DNA of 64,000 bases from NCBI GenBank assembly GCA_902470805.1, contig CABRHX010000010.1, positions 11,971 through 75,970 of the forward strand, in the 5' to 3' direction. Origin of the DNA: an uncultured Collinsella sp. Lineage in GTDB: Bacteria; Actinomycetota; Coriobacteriia; Coriobacteriales; Coriobacteriaceae. The notes under the pieces were generated by a model. It was given only the letters and a program-made list of their open reading frames with translations, searched no databases and was not told the origin of the DNA. Positions 62,814-64,000 of this stretch are shown one piece after another. The position numbers and the translations under genes are program-made. Numbering within the stretch: the first letter of the stretch is position 1; the number at the start of each line of letters is the position of its first letter.

Positions 62814-63575
62814 CTAGATAAAGAGCTCGCATTCCTTCCGCACGACGCAAACCTTGCTCAGCATCTGGGAAACAGCGGATAGCTTGTTGGGATCAACCTT
62901 ACGAGCACCTCGCGGACATACGGCAATGCAGCGCATGCAGGAGATGCACGCCTCGCCAGCTGCTCGTTTGGGGTCACCCTTGTCGATAGCACAAACGGGG
63001 CACGCCGCGGCGCATGCACCGCAGGAAACGCAATCCTCTGTTGCCTCGGGTGCCATGCGGTGACCTCCAGCTTGTTTATAAGGACGATTGCCGGGGATAG
63101 AGGGCTCGGACGCATCCTCAGCCAACAGCTTTTGCTGAATTTGCTGAGCAAACTCAGCAAGCTGCGCCGCATCCTGCGCATCCGGACGACCGGCAGCAAA
63201 CTGTCGCGCAATGGAATGTTCTGCAATGGCTGCAACTGCCGCGATCACCCGGAATCCTGCATGCTTCGCAACGTCCTCCAGCTCTACGAGCGTGTCCTCA
63301 AACGCGCGGTTTCCGTATACACAAACCAAAACAGCCCGAGCCCCGTTGCCGCGCACCATGCCCAACCGGTCAGCCACCACAGCCGGGATTCTACCGGCAT
63401 ACGCCGGCACAGAGATTACGGCCACGTCGTCCTCAGTCATCGAGACAGCGTTGAAATCCAACCCGCTATCGGTCAGATCGACGGTAACGGTATTCTTGCC
63501 CAGTGCTCCGGCCACAAGGCCTGACACCTTCTGCGTTCCACCCGTCGGACTAAACACAATTTCGAATACGCTCAT
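62814..63575 (-). CDS. EFR1-type flavodoxin-ferredoxin protein
   Basis: The 253-residue protein has an N-terminal flavodoxin-like FMN domain (FEIVFSPTGGTQKV, SVPAYAGRIPAV) and a C-terminal dicluster ferredoxin (CVSCGACAAACPVCAID and CISCMRCIAVCPRGAR). EFR1-family proteins are electron carriers of unknown partner. Position next to the hydrogenase operon, in the same direction, is suggestive. GGGAGGG fixes ATG 63575. Confidence 0.9.
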   Translation of the reverse strand: MSVFEIVFSPTGGTQKVSGLVAGALGKNTVTVDLTDSGLDFNAVSMTEDDVAVISVPAYAGRIPAVVADRLGMVRGNGARAVLVCVYGNRAFEDTLVELEDVAKHAGFRVIAAVAAIAEHSIARQFAAGRPDAQDAAQLAEFAQQIQQKLLAEDASEPSIPGNRPYKQAGGHRMAPEATEDCVSCGACAAACPVCAIDKGDPKRAAGEACISCMRCIAVCPRGARKVDPNKLSAVSQMLSKVCVVRKECELFI

Positions 63576-63710
63576 CGAGGCACCCTCCCCTACGCCTGGC
63601 AACGCGTCAAGCCGCTTTCACATCCAGCCAGAGTATACGGCACGTGGGGTCCCCGTTTTAATGCACCAAGCACCCCAATGCACCCACCCTACGCTGTCTG
63701 CCTCTTCGTT

Positions 63711-63811
63711 TTGTATAAATTACGGTACAAATTGTATATATTTACGGGATACCGCTGTGTTCTCCTGAGGTACCCCATCCTAGCCCGTGCAAAAAACGGA
63801 GTATTCTGCAA
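63711..63811 (+). repeat. Dispersed element with TTGTATAAAT and GCAAAAAACGGAGTATTC (copy B)
   Basis: It has the same block order and spacing as copy A at 40531-40630: TTGTATAAAT at 63711, TTGTATA 21 bp later and CCGTGC at +74. A palindrome TACAAATTGTA (63726-63736) lies between the first two blocks. No gene follows within the remaining 190 bases of the window. Confidence 0.6.
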
Positions 63812-64000
63812 CGTAACCACGCCAGCACCGCCGCGGGTGGGCAAAACTGTAGGGCGCCGTATCATTCTAAGTCCCGACATGGCGAGAATGACGCGCCCCT
63901 GCTCCGGAAAACGGCGAAATCTGACTCAGAACGCTCGCTAGGGATATCCGAAGGCCACCGTTGGCGACGTCGAATCATATGCAGACAACTCGAACTGCAG

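Overview
The window looks like a chromosomal segment of a Collinsella-type gut actinobacterium (class Coriobacteriia). This is an inference. It rests on the high GC content and codon use of the core genes, a strictly anaerobic gene set ([FeFe] hydrogenase, superoxide reductase, formyl-THF synthetase, EFR1-type ferredoxin, iron-dependent FucO) and an Actinobacteria-like housekeeping set (ruvCAB, addAB, dnaE). No rRNA, tRNA, CRISPR array or insertion sequence was recognised by eye.

Layout. 1-5.1 kb is a type I restriction-modification locus. The end of hsdR and a complete hsdM lead into a half-length hsdS. This is followed by an opposite-strand full-length hsdS, its own tyrosine recombinase, and a promoterless hsdS 3' cassette. 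Four copies of a 16-bp site in alternating orientation sit at the joints, so this is a site-specific inversion (phase-variation) system. 5.1-22.1 kb holds zinc-ribbon and membrane proteins of unknown role, a CDF metal exporter, fhs, the SOS-controlled ruvCAB operon, a degenerate NadE-like protein, a superoxide reductase and a SWIM/SNF2 helicase. 22.2-36.2 kb holds dnaE, an MFS transporter, a DUF3284 protein, addBA, a YerC-type TrpR-like regulator and a PF04020 membrane protein. 36.3-42.2 kb holds an Rrf2 regulator facing cysK, then mnmA, an M42 peptidase and fucO.

42.4-47.6 kb is a clearly AT-richer island. It encodes a compact ribosomally made, modified peptide (RiPP) system: a radical-SAM/SPASM maturase, a maturation protein now split by an in-frame TAA, an acyl-carrier-related protein, a 59-residue Cys-rich peptide that is the likely precursor, a LURP-one-like protein, and a convergent ABC exporter. 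A consensus -35 box and a perfect 8-bp palindrome precede the operon. 47.7-55.9 kb holds a DUF1275 protein, a YgiQ radical-SAM protein, a beta-glucoside phosphotransferase/GH1 pair with a divergent AraC regulator, and a CPBP protease. 55.9-62.5 kb holds an orphan RelB-like antitoxin and a tightly coupled four-gene block: a NuoF/GltD-type flavoprotein, an [FeFe] hydrogenase, a lipoprotein solute-binding protein and a fused permease-ATPase. The window ends with an EFR1-type flavodoxin-ferredoxin.

Intergenic DNA is rich in long perfect inverted repeats (up to 40-bp arms) and in short dispersed motifs, notably a GGGGACGGAGGAAAA-type motif and a GCAAAAAACGGAGTATTC-type element. These are not explained by the genes. 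All start sites were chosen by ribosome-binding-site spacing. Family names were assigned by motif recognition only; no database search was run.
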